Part shown: in pieces, positions 24,279-32,366 of the stretch
How positions within the stretch are numbered: position 1 is the first letter of the stretch
Layout of the letters: each line of letters starts with the position of its first letter
DNA from: a bacterium
GTDB lineage: Bacteria > Pseudomonadota > Gammaproteobacteria > Burkholderiales > Burkholderiaceae_C
NCBI GenBank assembly: GCA_030824555.1
Contig: JAVBXK010000046.1
Coordinates: 1 to 64,000, forward strand
Direction: 5' to 3'
DNA: 64,000 bases
Program-made: the position numbers and the translations under genes
The notes under the pieces: model-generated
Databases searched by the model: none
Told to the model about the DNA's origin: nothing
What the model saw: only the letters and a program-made list of their open reading frames with translations

Positions 24279-25262
24279 TCAGAATCGGTGCCTGATGCCG
24301 GCCAGGTACGTCAGCCCGGTTTCCTTCTTGCTGGCGGTATCCGATTGGACCTTGCCGAACTCGGCAAACAACATCGTGCGCTTGCTCAGGCTGTATTCGG
24401 TGCCCAGGGCCAGTGCCGATGTGCCTGGGCCATTTTTGAACTTCTGGTTTTCGTATCCGAACTTGACGCTCAACACGCTGCTCAGTGGCACGCGCACCGC
24501 AAGGCTCCAGCGGTCGGATTCTGCGGTGGTGCCATAGGCATCGACGTTGGAGTAAGTCAACCCTGCTTTGGCCACGCCGAAATCGTACGCACCACCCAAG
24601 GTGAGCACGTTTTTCCCTTTGATGTTGTCCTTGGCCGAGGCACCAGTACCTGCATTCTTGGTCAAGCCCAAGCCCAACACCAGGGGCCCGCTCTGGTAAC
24701 GCAAGGCCACTTCAGTGGTGCTGACCTTGTTGCTCGTCATGGATGCCTTGGGAACTGTCGCAATGCCGGCCTTGAAACCGCTCATTTCCGGCGACTCGTA
24801 CATCAGAATACCGTTGTAGCGGGTGGATGCGTCAAGTGGACCACCATAGACCGTGGTGCCCAGACCCAACGGTGTGTAGATGTCGAGCACTGGGCGCAGC
24901 AACCAGTCAACCGGCGCCCAGAAGCGGCCTGCAGACACTTCGCCGAAAGAACCAGACAGGCTCAACTTGGAGTTGGCATAGTGGTCATGGCCAGCGCCTG
25001 TGGAGCCATCGGCGGGGTTGAAGCGGTAGTTGAGCAAAGCGCTGGCCTTGAGACCTCCGCCGAGGTCCTCGACCGAGCGCATGGTCAAGTTGTTGCCGGC
25101 TGCGTCAAGGCCCTCGACCGTGTTTTTGGATGCCGTGCCGTTGGCTTTCGCTGAAGCGTGTTTCAGTCCAATGACCACGCCACCCGACATCGTGACGTTG
25201 GACTGAGCCAATGCGGAACAAGATGCCAGAAAAGCGAGCGCTGCTACCGTGCTATTTTTCAT
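24279..25262 (-). CDS. Gram-negative porin (Burkholderia/Comamonas type)
   Basis: A 327-residue protein, ATG 25262 with AGGAG upstream. The signal peptide (VAALAFLASCSALAQ) is followed by SNVTMSGGVVIGLKHAS, the typical first strand of betaproteobacterial general porins. Alternating strands run to the C-terminal GIRHRF, whose terminal Phe is the outer-membrane insertion signal. As a trimeric barrel it would pass small hydrophilic solutes. It sits 170 bp beyond the end of the leftward catabolic train. It has its own terminator, and it may serve substrate entry for that pathway. Confidence 0.92.
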   Translation of the reverse strand: MKNSTVAALAFLASCSALAQSNVTMSGGVVIGLKHASAKANGTASKNTVEGLDAAGNNLTMRSVEDLGGGLKASALLNYRFNPADGSTGAGHDHYANSKLSLSGSFGEVSAGRFWAPVDWLLRPVLDIYTPLGLGTTVYGGPLDASTRYNGILMYESPEMSGFKAGIATVPKASMTSNKVSTTEVALRYQSGPLVLGLGLTKNAGTGASAKDNIKGKNVLTLGGAYDFGVAKAGLTYSNVDAYGTTAESDRWSLAVRVPLSSVLSVKFGYENQKFKNGPGTSALALGTEYSLSKRTMLFAEFGKVQSDTASKKETGLTYLAGIRHRF

Positions 25263-25432
25263 ATGAAGTCTCCTGATGAGTAGATGAGGCTGTGCAATAG
25301 GGGGCAAGAATCCCCAGGTGTCCTGTGATGTACTGTGTTCTGCGCACCTTCCTTCCACATGGGTGCAGTCAGCCTGTTGGCGCACGGCAGCAGACTTTCG
25401 GCACCGACTTGAAACCATGCCTGCCATGGCGA

Positions 25433-26242
25433 CTACTTGCCCACAAACTTTGGTTTGCGTTTGGCCTGAAAGGCCTGTTGACCCTCTGCAAAGTCTTGGC
25501 TGAGAGCGGTTGCGGTTTCGCGTGCCCGCATGGCTTCCAGGTTGGTGCACCCGGCAGCGATCTCGATCAGTGACTGCTTGGTGGCTTGAACCGCAAGTGG
25601 TGCCAACTCGGCAATGTCGCGAACCAGGTGGTTGACGGTGGCATCAAACTCATCCTGACCCACCAGGGCCTCCAGGCACTCCATGCGCCACAGCATGTCG
25701 GCGGTAAATGGCCGGGCTGACAAAAAGGCCCGTTTGGCCCCTGACAAGCCCAACCGGGCCACATAGCGCTGCAACCCGCCTGGGTAGTAGTGCAGTCCCA
25801 GCGCGGTGGCGGGCATGCGGAATTCGATGCCCGTCAAGCCCACGCTCAGGTCGCAGGCCAGCATCAAGTCGGTGGCGCCACCGTACACACTGCCGTTGAG
25901 TGCGCACACGGTGATGGGTCGCAAGGCGGCCAAAGCATTGGCCACGTGTTCGAACAGCTTGGGGTCACTGTTGTGATCGCTGAAACTGCCCAGGTGATAA
26001 CCCGCGCAAAACACCGGCCTGGGTTGGCCCTGGGTGTTGGCGGTGAACGTGAGCACCCGGATGTCCGGGTTGGCATTGATCTGCTCAAACTGGTCCAACA
26101 AGGTGTGCAGATCGCCGCCATCTAGGCGGTTGCGCTGTTCTGGCCGGTTCAGCGTGAGCGTGGCCACGTGGTCGCAAATGGACAAAACGGGTGGGCTGGG
26201 GGCGCGGGTCGGGGTATTGAGCATGGCGGTCTCTGGTGTCAT
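25433..26242 (-). CDS. Crotonase-family protein (enoyl-CoA hydratase/isomerase), atypical active site
   Basis: A 269-aa protein from ATG 26242; a TTG start at 26260 is possible but less likely. The crotonase oxyanion-hole segments are FCAGYHLGSF and LNGSVYGGATDLMLACD. The two Glu residues of true hydratases appear replaced: GGGCEL-type becomes GGATDL, and the FGxPE-type position reads FRMPA. It may therefore act as an isomerase, decarboxylase or C-C hydrolase on an acyl-CoA. It is the last gene of the leftward train, 14 bp after the RraA-family gene. Confidence 0.85.
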   Translation of the reverse strand: MTPETAMLNTPTRAPSPPVLSICDHVATLTLNRPEQRNRLDGGDLHTLLDQFEQINANPDIRVLTFTANTQGQPRPVFCAGYHLGSFSDHNSDPKLFEHVANALAALRPITVCALNGSVYGGATDLMLACDLSVGLTGIEFRMPATALGLHYYPGGLQRYVARLGLSGAKRAFLSARPFTADMLWRMECLEALVGQDEFDATVNHLVRDIAELAPLAVQATKQSLIEIAAGCTNLEAMRARETATALSQDFAEGQQAFQAKRKPKFVGK

Positions 26243-26256
26243 TCGGTCAGCCACCC

Positions 26257-26919
26257 TCAATGCCAGCCATAGACTGACAGGGTCGTTTCGCCTGCCTCCA
26301 GGCGGCGCAGGATGGCGGCCTCTTCTGCCTCACGCCGTTCGCCCGAGCTGACCACCTCGGCCACTCGGGCCTGTGGAATGGCCACCACGCCATCGGTATC
26401 GCCCACGATCAGATCGCCGGCATGCACCACCACATTGCCCATGGTGACCGGGTGGTTGATCCAGCCGATGGCACCAAAGTCTTTGCCAGTGCCCTGGATG
26501 CACAGCCCGCGTGAAAACACGGGAAAGCCGATGTCGCTGAGCAGCACGCCATCGCGCACACAGCCATCGATCACCAGTCCAGCCAGCCCTTTCACCTTGG
26601 CCATCGTGGTCATGATTTCGCCCCAATAGCCGTGTTCGTGTGCGCCGTTCGCAAACACCACCATCACGTCGCCGGGCATGGCCACGTCAAGGGCCCGGTG
26701 CAGCCACAGGTTGTCGCCACCGGGCGAGTGCACGGTGAGCGCCGAGCCCGCACAGCGGAAATGGGGGGCCACAGGTTTGATGGCAGATGGCAGCGCACCA
26801 ATCTTCTTTGCGGCTTCGTGCAGCGTGGCAGTGGGCAATTTGGCGGCTGCGGCAACCAGCGATGGATTCAGGCGCTGGATATCCAGGCGTGTGGTCAACG
26901 CAGGATCATGTTTGTTCAT
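26257..26919 (-). CDS. RraA/HMG-CHA aldolase family protein, paralogue 1
   Basis: A 220-residue protein of the RraA-like fold. Family enzymes cleave 4-carboxy-4-hydroxy-2-oxoadipate (CHA) or 4-hydroxy-4-methyl-2-oxoglutarate to pyruvate and oxaloacetate or pyruvate. The active-site Arg-Asp pair is R122-D123 in VIDGCVRDG, preceded by WGEIMTTMAKVKG with an acidic residue at 101. It overlaps the previous gene by 4 bp (ATGA). As the closest of the three to classical CHA aldolases, it is the best candidate for the aldolase step after the LigJ-like hydratase. Confidence 0.88.
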   Translation of the reverse strand: MNKHDPALTTRLDIQRLNPSLVAAAAKLPTATLHEAAKKIGALPSAIKPVAPHFRCAGSALTVHSPGGDNLWLHRALDVAMPGDVMVVFANGAHEHGYWGEIMTTMAKVKGLAGLVIDGCVRDGVLLSDIGFPVFSRGLCIQGTGKDFGAIGWINHPVTMGNVVVHAGDLIVGDTDGVVAIPQARVAEVVSSGERREAEEAAILRRLEAGETTLSVYGWH

Positions 26920-27581
26920 GTGGCCTCGCGGGTTTGAAGTTGGTGGTACTTGAATTGCTTGCGCGCCTCGTCCAGGCGCAAACCGTTGCGGGCGGCTTCA
27001 CGGATGTGGTTTTCAGCGGCTTCGATTTCTTCGGCCACTTCCAGTACGCGGTCTTCGTGCTCTTTGGGTATCACCACCACGCCGTCTGTGTCACCTTTGA
27101 GGATGTCCCCCGGTGCAACGCGAGCACCGCCAACGTTGACCGGGACACCGGTGGCTTCGACCTGAACGCGGTCTTTGCCTGTGCGCATCCAGTTGTCGAT
27201 GGAAAACACCGGGTAACCGAGCGACAGACACAGGTGGGTGTCACGGTTGATGCCGTTGATGACCGTGCCAGCGATGCCGCGACGGTGTGCAATTTCGGTC
27301 AGGATGTCGCCCCAGACGGTGGCATCGTCCCGGCCATTGTTGTCAAGCACCACCACGCTGCCCGGGGGCACGTCGTCGATGTAGTCACCCACCGTGCCGC
27401 AGGGCTTGGCTGCAGGGCCATATTTGAGCGTCCACGCGCGCCCAGCCATGCGAAAGTTGACATCGCGCGGTTTGATCTTGTGGCACTGGCCCACGATGCC
27501 CAGCTTGTCCAGTGCGTCGGACAGGGTTGGGGTGTCAAGTCTGGCGGCACGTGCCACGTTGCGGTCTTCTGGCGGATTCAT
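26916..27581 (-). CDS. RraA/HMG-CHA aldolase family protein, paralogue 2
   Basis: This 221-aa protein is the second of three consecutive RraA-family genes. It begins with the family helix RLDTPTLSDALDKLGIVG. The catalytic pair is R113-D114 in VINGINRDT, and WGDILTEIAHRRG has Asp at the acidic position. The C-terminus carries a charged helical tail. The stop overlaps the next ATG by 4 bp. It shares the LDT-x-x-x-SDALDKL opening with paralogue 3, so these two look more related to each other than to paralogue 1. The substrate is unknown; a hydroxy-oxo acid is expected. Confidence 0.86.
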   Translation of the reverse strand: MNPPEDRNVARAARLDTPTLSDALDKLGIVGQCHKIKPRDVNFRMAGRAWTLKYGPAAKPCGTVGDYIDDVPPGSVVVLDNNGRDDATVWGDILTEIAHRRGIAGTVINGINRDTHLCLSLGYPVFSIDNWMRTGKDRVQVEATGVPVNVGGARVAPGDILKGDTDGVVVIPKEHEDRVLEVAEEIEAAENHIREAARNGLRLDEARKQFKYHQLQTREAT

Positions 27582-27648
27582 CTTGGCGTTCCTTTCTGAA
27601 GGGCACCACAGGGGTGCACAGTGTTTTCAACAGGGAATGGCTCACCAC

Positions 27649-27668
27649 CCCGCTCACTGGTGAGCGGG
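27649..27668. other. Intercistronic hairpin between RraA paralogues 2 and 3
   Basis: CCCGCTCAC and GTGAGCGGG form a perfect 9-bp stem with a 2-nt loop in the 124-bp gap of an otherwise tightly packed gene train. There is no T-run. A second, weaker stem (GAGTCG/CGACTC at 27687-27707) overlaps the stop of paralogue 3. It could stabilise mRNA ends or partly attenuate the genes beyond. Confidence 0.5.
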
Positions 27669-27705
27669 CAAAGTGAAGGTGGAAGCGAGTCGAAGCGAAG
27701 GCGAC

Positions 27706-28383
27706 TCAGCTGTTCAGCATGTGTTCGTAGTTGCCGCCCATGACCTGGCTGATGGGTGTGCCTGCCAGGATCGCCTTGGCCATGGCGGCCTCTTTGGCCA
27801 CGATCATTTCGGCTGTTTCCAACACGAGAGCAATGTCAGCCGCCGCGATGAAAACGGTGGCACTGCGGTCGGCCAGCACATAGTCACCGGGATGCACGGT
27901 GGTTTCGCCACCCGCAGTGGCACCGATGGTGACGGGCACCTGCACGCCCAGCTCCACCACGCGGCCCCGCGCAGTGCGTGAAGTCAAGCTGCGGCTGAAC
28001 ACCGGGAACCCATAGGCCATGGCTTCGTCCACGTCGCGCAGCGGGCCGTCCGCCACGACGCCTGCCACACCACGTACCTTGGCCCCCAGCGTGAGCAAGC
28101 CACCCCAGCAGCCGGCTTCCAGGCCAGACCGCTGTTCGACCACGATGATGCTGTCTGCATCGGCCTGTTCAATGGCCGTGCAACCAAGGTGTTTGGCTGG
28201 GCCGGGAGGCGGTTGTCCAGGGCCCACTTTCATGGTCACGGCACGCCCTGCAATGCGACCGTCGCCGCTTCGCTGGGTGAGCCCGGTGACCACGCCGGAC
28301 AGCTTCAGTTTGTCAAGGGCATCGGACACGGCACAGGTGTCGAGACGGCGCAGGCGTTGAACGTTTTGGGCGGTGTCGCTCAT
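27706..28383 (-). CDS. RraA/HMG-CHA aldolase family protein, paralogue 3
   Basis: A 225-residue protein from ATG 28383; an upstream extension to 28452 overlaps the preceding gene and is not favoured. It has the family opening RLDTCAVSDALDKLKLSG and the Arg-Asp pair R116-D117 in VADGPLRDV. The segment WGGLLTLGAKVRG has Gly where paralogues 1 and 2 have Glu or Asp, so its chemistry may differ. It follows the LigB-like gene after 43 bp. A role as an aldolase or decarboxylase of a pathway oxo acid is inferred from family and position. Confidence 0.86.
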   Translation of the reverse strand: MSDTAQNVQRLRRLDTCAVSDALDKLKLSGVVTGLTQRSGDGRIAGRAVTMKVGPGQPPPGPAKHLGCTAIEQADADSIIVVEQRSGLEAGCWGGLLTLGAKVRGVAGVVADGPLRDVDEAMAYGFPVFSRSLTSRTARGRVVELGVQVPVTIGATAGGETTVHPGDYVLADRSATVFIAAADIALVLETAEMIVAKEAAMAKAILAGTPISQVMGGNYEHMLNS

Positions 28384-28426
28384 GGGTAAGCTTTCGATGG
28401 GGGCGGATACAACAGAGGAGCTGCGT

Positions 28427-29428
28427 TCAGGCCAGCGTTTTCCAGGCGGCAAAGGCCAAACCGGTGCCCGTCAATGCCGGACTGCGGTAGCCGGGCACGT
28501 ATTCGGTCCATTCCAGGTCCAGATCGCGGGCCATCTCGCCCACCACCAGCCAATTGCGGATTTCGGAACTGCCCGCTTGCAGCAGTTTGGGGTCCAGCGC
28601 AGCCATGGCGGCGCTGTCTTTGTGGCGAATGGCGTTGAGGACTTGCTGGTCCAACGCCTCATCGACCACAAAGTGGCTCAGCCCACCGGAGGCGATGACA
28701 CCCACGCGCAAGTCCTGTGGCCAGGCGGCGATCAGTTCCCGCAAGGCCGCACCCAGGGCCACGCAACGCCGGGGCGTGGGCTGGTTGGGCGGATCGAAGG
28801 TGTTCAAAATGACCGGGATAACCGGCAAGGTCAGTTCACCCAGCAGACGGCGGTGAATGAACTGAAAGGCATGCCCTTCAAACTGGCCCCGCTCAAGCCC
28901 GTCCATCGCGGTGATGTCGAAGTCACGGTCACACAACTGGCGGATCAGCCACTGCGCCATGTCTGATTTCACCGGGTACTCACGGTCCTCTTCGGGTTCG
29001 TGACGCCACATCCGTGCTGACTTCACCCAGCTGTCACTGGTCGAGGCGGGTTCACGCGCCGTGTTGCGAATGGTGTCGCCAAAATAGATCGCAATGGCCG
29101 GGTTGTTGGTGGTGCGGAACAACTCGGTCTGGTCATCGCCCACGATCAGCAACACGTCCAGGTGGGCATTGCGGATGCGCTCGCTCAACTGGTCCATGGC
29201 GGCCTGCGCCGCGTCGTAGCGCTCGCTCATTTTTGCCGGTGTCACGGTGGACTCGGTTCCCGCAGGGGCCACAGCCAGCAGGGCTTCGTAATCGGTTTTG
29301 TTACCCAGCTTGTCGAAGTAGTGGACATTTTTCGTGTCAATCACACGGAATTCATGCTGCCAGTCTTCACGCTGTGAGACCAGCATGATGCTGTGGGACG
29401 AGCCAAAGGCGGCTACAAGTTGTGCCAT
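28427..29428 (-). CDS. LigB-like class III extradiol dioxygenase family protein, one iron ligand changed
   Basis: A 333-aa protein of the LigB (protocatechuate 4,5-dioxygenase beta) superfamily. His12 in FGSSHSIML matches the first iron ligand. The second, a His in NDH of LigB, aligns with Gln100 in IVGDDQTELF. A Glu in AGSSEIRNWLVV may be the third. GVIASGGLSHFVVDEALDQ is the conserved C-terminal block. Class III enzymes open catechol or gallate rings. With a Gln in the 2-His-1-carboxylate triad the metal site may be altered, so ring cleavage is probable from context but not certain. It starts 21 bp after the CoA-transferase gene. Confidence 0.83.
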   Translation of the reverse strand: MAQLVAAFGSSHSIMLVSQREDWQHEFRVIDTKNVHYFDKLGNKTDYEALLAVAPAGTESTVTPAKMSERYDAAQAAMDQLSERIRNAHLDVLLIVGDDQTELFRTTNNPAIAIYFGDTIRNTAREPASTSDSWVKSARMWRHEPEEDREYPVKSDMAQWLIRQLCDRDFDITAMDGLERGQFEGHAFQFIHRRLLGELTLPVIPVILNTFDPPNQPTPRRCVALGAALRELIAAWPQDLRVGVIASGGLSHFVVDEALDQQVLNAIRHKDSAAMAALDPKLLQAGSSEIRNWLVVGEMARDLDLEWTEYVPGYRSPALTGTGLAFAAWKTLA

Positions 29429-29449
29429 GTGAATACCCTCAGATTGGAA

Positions 29450-30667
29450 TCAAACAACAAACCGGGCGCGTAGCTGCTCGATCTGTGCGGTTTCGTAGCC
29501 CAGTTCGCTCAAGATCGCATTGGTCTGGTCGCCTTGGTGCGGTGCAGGCTTCAGTGGGCCGTCATCGCGCGGGTAGCGCGAAAAGTGCATGGGCAGGCCC
29601 ACCACTTCGATATCGCCCAGCTCAGGGTGGTGCATGGTCCGCGCGATGCCCAGGTGCTTGACCTGTGGGTCGGCGAACACGTGGTCCACTGTGTGAATGG
29701 GGCCGCAGGGCACCCCAGCCTTCAACAGCTGTTCGGTCCATTTGGCAGTGGTGCGGGTCTTGAAGGCGGCACCGATGGCCGCATTCACGCGGGCACGGTT
29801 TTGCACCCGTTCAGGATCGGAGCCAAAACCGGGTTCATGAACCAGATGAGCGACATCCAAGGCTTCACACAGCCGTTTCCACATCGTCTGACCGATGGCA
29901 GCAAGGTTCAGGTAGCCATCACGGGTTTCGAACACGCCCGTGGGTACCGTCAGCGGGTGCTCGTTGCCAGTGGATTTGGGTACTTTGCGGTCTATCAGCC
30001 ACTGTGCTGCCTGGAAATCGAGCATGGCAATTTGCGATTCCAGCAGCGAGGTTTGCACCCATTGACCTTCGCCTGACATGTCGCGCTCCAGCAGCGCGGC
30101 CATGATGGCTTGTGCACAAAAATGCCCCGAGCACAGGTCGGCAATGGGAATGCCCACGCGCATCGGGCCATCTTCAGGTTTGCCGGTGATGCTCATCAAT
30201 CCGCCCATGCCCTGTGCAATGGAGTCGAAGCCGGGCCATTTGGCGTACGGCCCATCCTGACCAAAACCGGAAATGCTGGCGTAAACCAGCCTTGGGTTGA
30301 TGGCCCGCAGGGCATCGGGGCCAATGCCCAGGCGGTATTTCACGTCGGGCCGGTAGTTTTCTATGAATACATCGGCTGTTTTGACCAAGGCGTGAAGAAT
30401 CGCGAGCCCCTCTGGCTCCTTCATGTTGAGCGTCAGGCTTTCTTTGTTGCGATGCAAGTTTTCGTAGTCGGCCCGGTTGTGGTCCCGCCCGCCAATCATG
30501 TCGTCCCCACCGGGCGCACCCGGCGGAATTTCCAACTTGATGACGCGCGCCCCCAGATCGGCAAACGTGCGGATGGCCGTGGGGCCAGCCCGCACCCGCG
30601 TGGCATCGAGGATGGTGAAACGGGACAGCGGACCCTTGCGTGGCGGGGTTGTTTCAGGTGTTGTCAT
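29450..30667 (-). CDS. Class III CoA-transferase (CaiB/BaiF family)
   Basis: A 405-residue family III CoA-transferase. It opens FTILDATRVRAGPTAIRTFA, then LGARVIKLEIPPGAPGGDDM; the catalytic Asp follows in NLHRNKESLTLNMKEPEG-type sequence, and ISGFGQDGPYAKWPGFDSI is the family signature. It would move CoA between an acyl-CoA and a free carboxylic acid in the cytoplasm. It lies 11 bp after the DUF35 gene. It may activate the incoming aromatic or aliphatic acid alongside the ADP-forming synthetase, giving the cluster two routes to a CoA thioester. Confidence 0.9.
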   Translation of the reverse strand: MTTPETTPPRKGPLSRFTILDATRVRAGPTAIRTFADLGARVIKLEIPPGAPGGDDMIGGRDHNRADYENLHRNKESLTLNMKEPEGLAILHALVKTADVFIENYRPDVKYRLGIGPDALRAINPRLVYASISGFGQDGPYAKWPGFDSIAQGMGGLMSITGKPEDGPMRVGIPIADLCSGHFCAQAIMAALLERDMSGEGQWVQTSLLESQIAMLDFQAAQWLIDRKVPKSTGNEHPLTVPTGVFETRDGYLNLAAIGQTMWKRLCEALDVAHLVHEPGFGSDPERVQNRARVNAAIGAAFKTRTTAKWTEQLLKAGVPCGPIHTVDHVFADPQVKHLGIARTMHHPELGDIEVVGLPMHFSRYPRDDGPLKPAPHQGDQTNAILSELGYETAQIEQLRARFVV

Positions 30668-30678
30668 GGCGGGTTGCC

Positions 30679-31128
30679 TCAGGCAGGTGTGAACATGGGC
30701 ACAGCATGTCCACCTTCACTGGGCTTGAAAATCACGCGAACGGCTTGTCCCATTTGGACAAGGGTCGGGTCGCAATCGACAAGGTTGGTCATCAGCGTGA
30801 TGCCTTCGGCCAGCGTGACATAGGCCAATGTGTAGGCGGCATCTCCCTTGCCCATGGTGCTGAATGAATACACGGCGCCGGTGCCCGCCGCCTCTAGCCA
30901 CTCGGTGTTGGCGCTGAGGCAGTGGGGGCATATGTCACGCGGGTAGTGGTGCACTTTTCCACAGGCGTTGCATCGCTTGATCAGCAAACGACCTTCGTCA
31001 GCCGCGATCCAATAGGGCAGGGATTCGGGCAGCACGCGTGGAGCGGGAATCTTGCATGGCCCAGTGGATGGCACGGGAGGACGAACGGGTTGGTCACGCA
31101 TCGTTTCAGGGTTGTTCATGGTGCTCAT
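30679..31128 (-). CDS. Zn-ribbon/OB-fold DUF35 protein, thiolase partner
   Basis: A 149-aa protein from ATG 31128, preceded by AAAGGAC. The rubredoxin-like zinc ribbon CNACGKVHHYPRDICPHC has four Cys in two CxxC pairs, followed by an OB-fold (AVYSFSTMGKGDAAYTLAYV). Such ChsH2/DUF35-type proteins form complexes with thiolase-like proteins and bind acyl-CoA. The ATG overlaps the thiolase stop by 4 bp, so translation is coupled. This pairing is known from steroid side-chain aldolases (Ltp2-ChsH2) and from archaeal HMG-CoA synthesis complexes. Confidence 0.9.
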   Translation of the reverse strand: MSTMNNPETMRDQPVRPPVPSTGPCKIPAPRVLPESLPYWIAADEGRLLIKRCNACGKVHHYPRDICPHCLSANTEWLEAAGTGAVYSFSTMGKGDAAYTLAYVTLAEGITLMTNLVDCDPTLVQMGQAVRVIFKPSEGGHAVPMFTPA

Positions 31129-32342
31129 GTCCTTTCCAGAATCAAGGTTCCGGCTGTGTGACGCGAGGCCAGCGCACCACCGATGCCGCTGACCAACGCC
31201 AGATTGCAGTTGGCTACTTGCACAGCCGGGTGGGCTTCGCCACGCAGTTGGCGTACCGCTTCGATGATCTTGGTGATGCCGCCACGGTTGGCGGGATGGT
31301 TGTTGCACAATCCTCCGCCGTCGGTGTTGAACGGCAGCCTGCCTACCCCGGCAATGAGGTTGCCGTCGGCCACGAATCGGCCACCTTCGCCTTTTTTGCA
31401 GAAACCCAGGTCTTCCAGTTGCATCAGCACAGTGATGGTGAAGCTGTCGTACAGCGAGGCGTACTGAATGTCTGCAGGCGTGACACCGGCCTCGGCAAAA
31501 GCCTGGGGACCCGACCAGGCTGCAGCCGAATAGGTCAGGTCGATCTGACCGCCCATGCTGTGTTTGGGTGCTTCCCCAGTGCCGCGCACCATCACCATCG
31601 GGCGCTTGTGCTTGCGCGCCAGTTCGCGCGCAATTTCTGGCCGGGCAACGATGACTGCCCCTCCTCCATCGCTCATCACGCAGCAGTCCAGTCGGTGCAG
31701 CGGGTCGCTCACCAGGGGGGAGTTCACCACGTCTTCCACCGTGACCACATCGCGCAGCATCGCGTTCACGTTGTGCTGGGCATGGTGCGATGCGGCCACT
31801 TTGATCCAGGCCAACTGCTCGCTGGTGGTGCCGAACTCGAACATGTGGCGCTTGGCAACAGCCGCGTACAGATTTTGGGTCGCGGGGCCATAGGGCAGCT
31901 CAAATGCCAGCTCCGGGGCATCGGGGTCCGGTGGTTTCAGGGCCAGAGGCGATTTGCCGCCGCGGCCCTCTTTGGCTGCGGCCTGGGCAGCCGCCATCTG
32001 CGCCCGCGGGCGGCCTGCCAAGGTGATGAGTGCCACGTTGCAGCGGCCTGCCGCAATGGCCGCAGCGGCATGCGCGACGTGCAAGATGGGCGCTGAGCCA
32101 CCGCATTCGGTGGAGTCCACATGACACAGTTGGAGGCCCAGGTATTCGGCCACTGTGGTAGTGCCCAAACCGGGTGCATCGCCCGCACAGAAGTAGCCGT
32201 CAATGTCGTGTTTGGACAAGCCGGCATCCTCCAGCGCGCCTTTGGCAACGTCAGCGTGCAGGCGCACAACGGAAAGGCTGTCCGCTTTGCGGGTAGGGTG
32301 TTCATACGCGCCCACGATGTAGGCGGATCCGTTCAAGCTCAT
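31125..32342 (-). CDS. Thiolase-superfamily protein (SCP2-thiolase/Ltp type)
   Basis: A 405-residue thiolase fold of the lipid-transfer/Ltp2 kind. DIDGYFCAGDAPGLGTTTVA and DSTECGGSAPILHVAHAA replace the canonical nucleophile region. PFNTDGGGLCNNHPANRGG carries the conserved C-terminal His and replaces the GHPxGxxG motif of biosynthetic thiolases. With its coupled DUF35 partner it could be a retro-aldolase or thiolase that cuts a side chain off an acyl-CoA. It is preceded by a Bug gene 24 bp upstream. The subgroup resembles CoA-dependent side-chain enzymes more than acetoacetyl-CoA thiolase. Confidence 0.88.
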   Translation of the reverse strand: MSLNGSAYIVGAYEHPTRKADSLSVVRLHADVAKGALEDAGLSKHDIDGYFCAGDAPGLGTTTVAEYLGLQLCHVDSTECGGSAPILHVAHAAAAIAAGRCNVALITLAGRPRAQMAAAQAAAKEGRGGKSPLALKPPDPDAPELAFELPYGPATQNLYAAVAKRHMFEFGTTSEQLAWIKVAASHHAQHNVNAMLRDVVTVEDVVNSPLVSDPLHRLDCCVMSDGGGAVIVARPEIARELARKHKRPMVMVRGTGEAPKHSMGGQIDLTYSAAAWSGPQAFAEAGVTPADIQYASLYDSFTITVLMQLEDLGFCKKGEGGRFVADGNLIAGVGRLPFNTDGGGLCNNHPANRGGITKIIEAVRQLRGEAHPAVQVANCNLALVSGIGGALASRHTAGTLILERT

Positions 32343-32366
32343 GGTGTTGGTGTGGTGGTTGACGGG

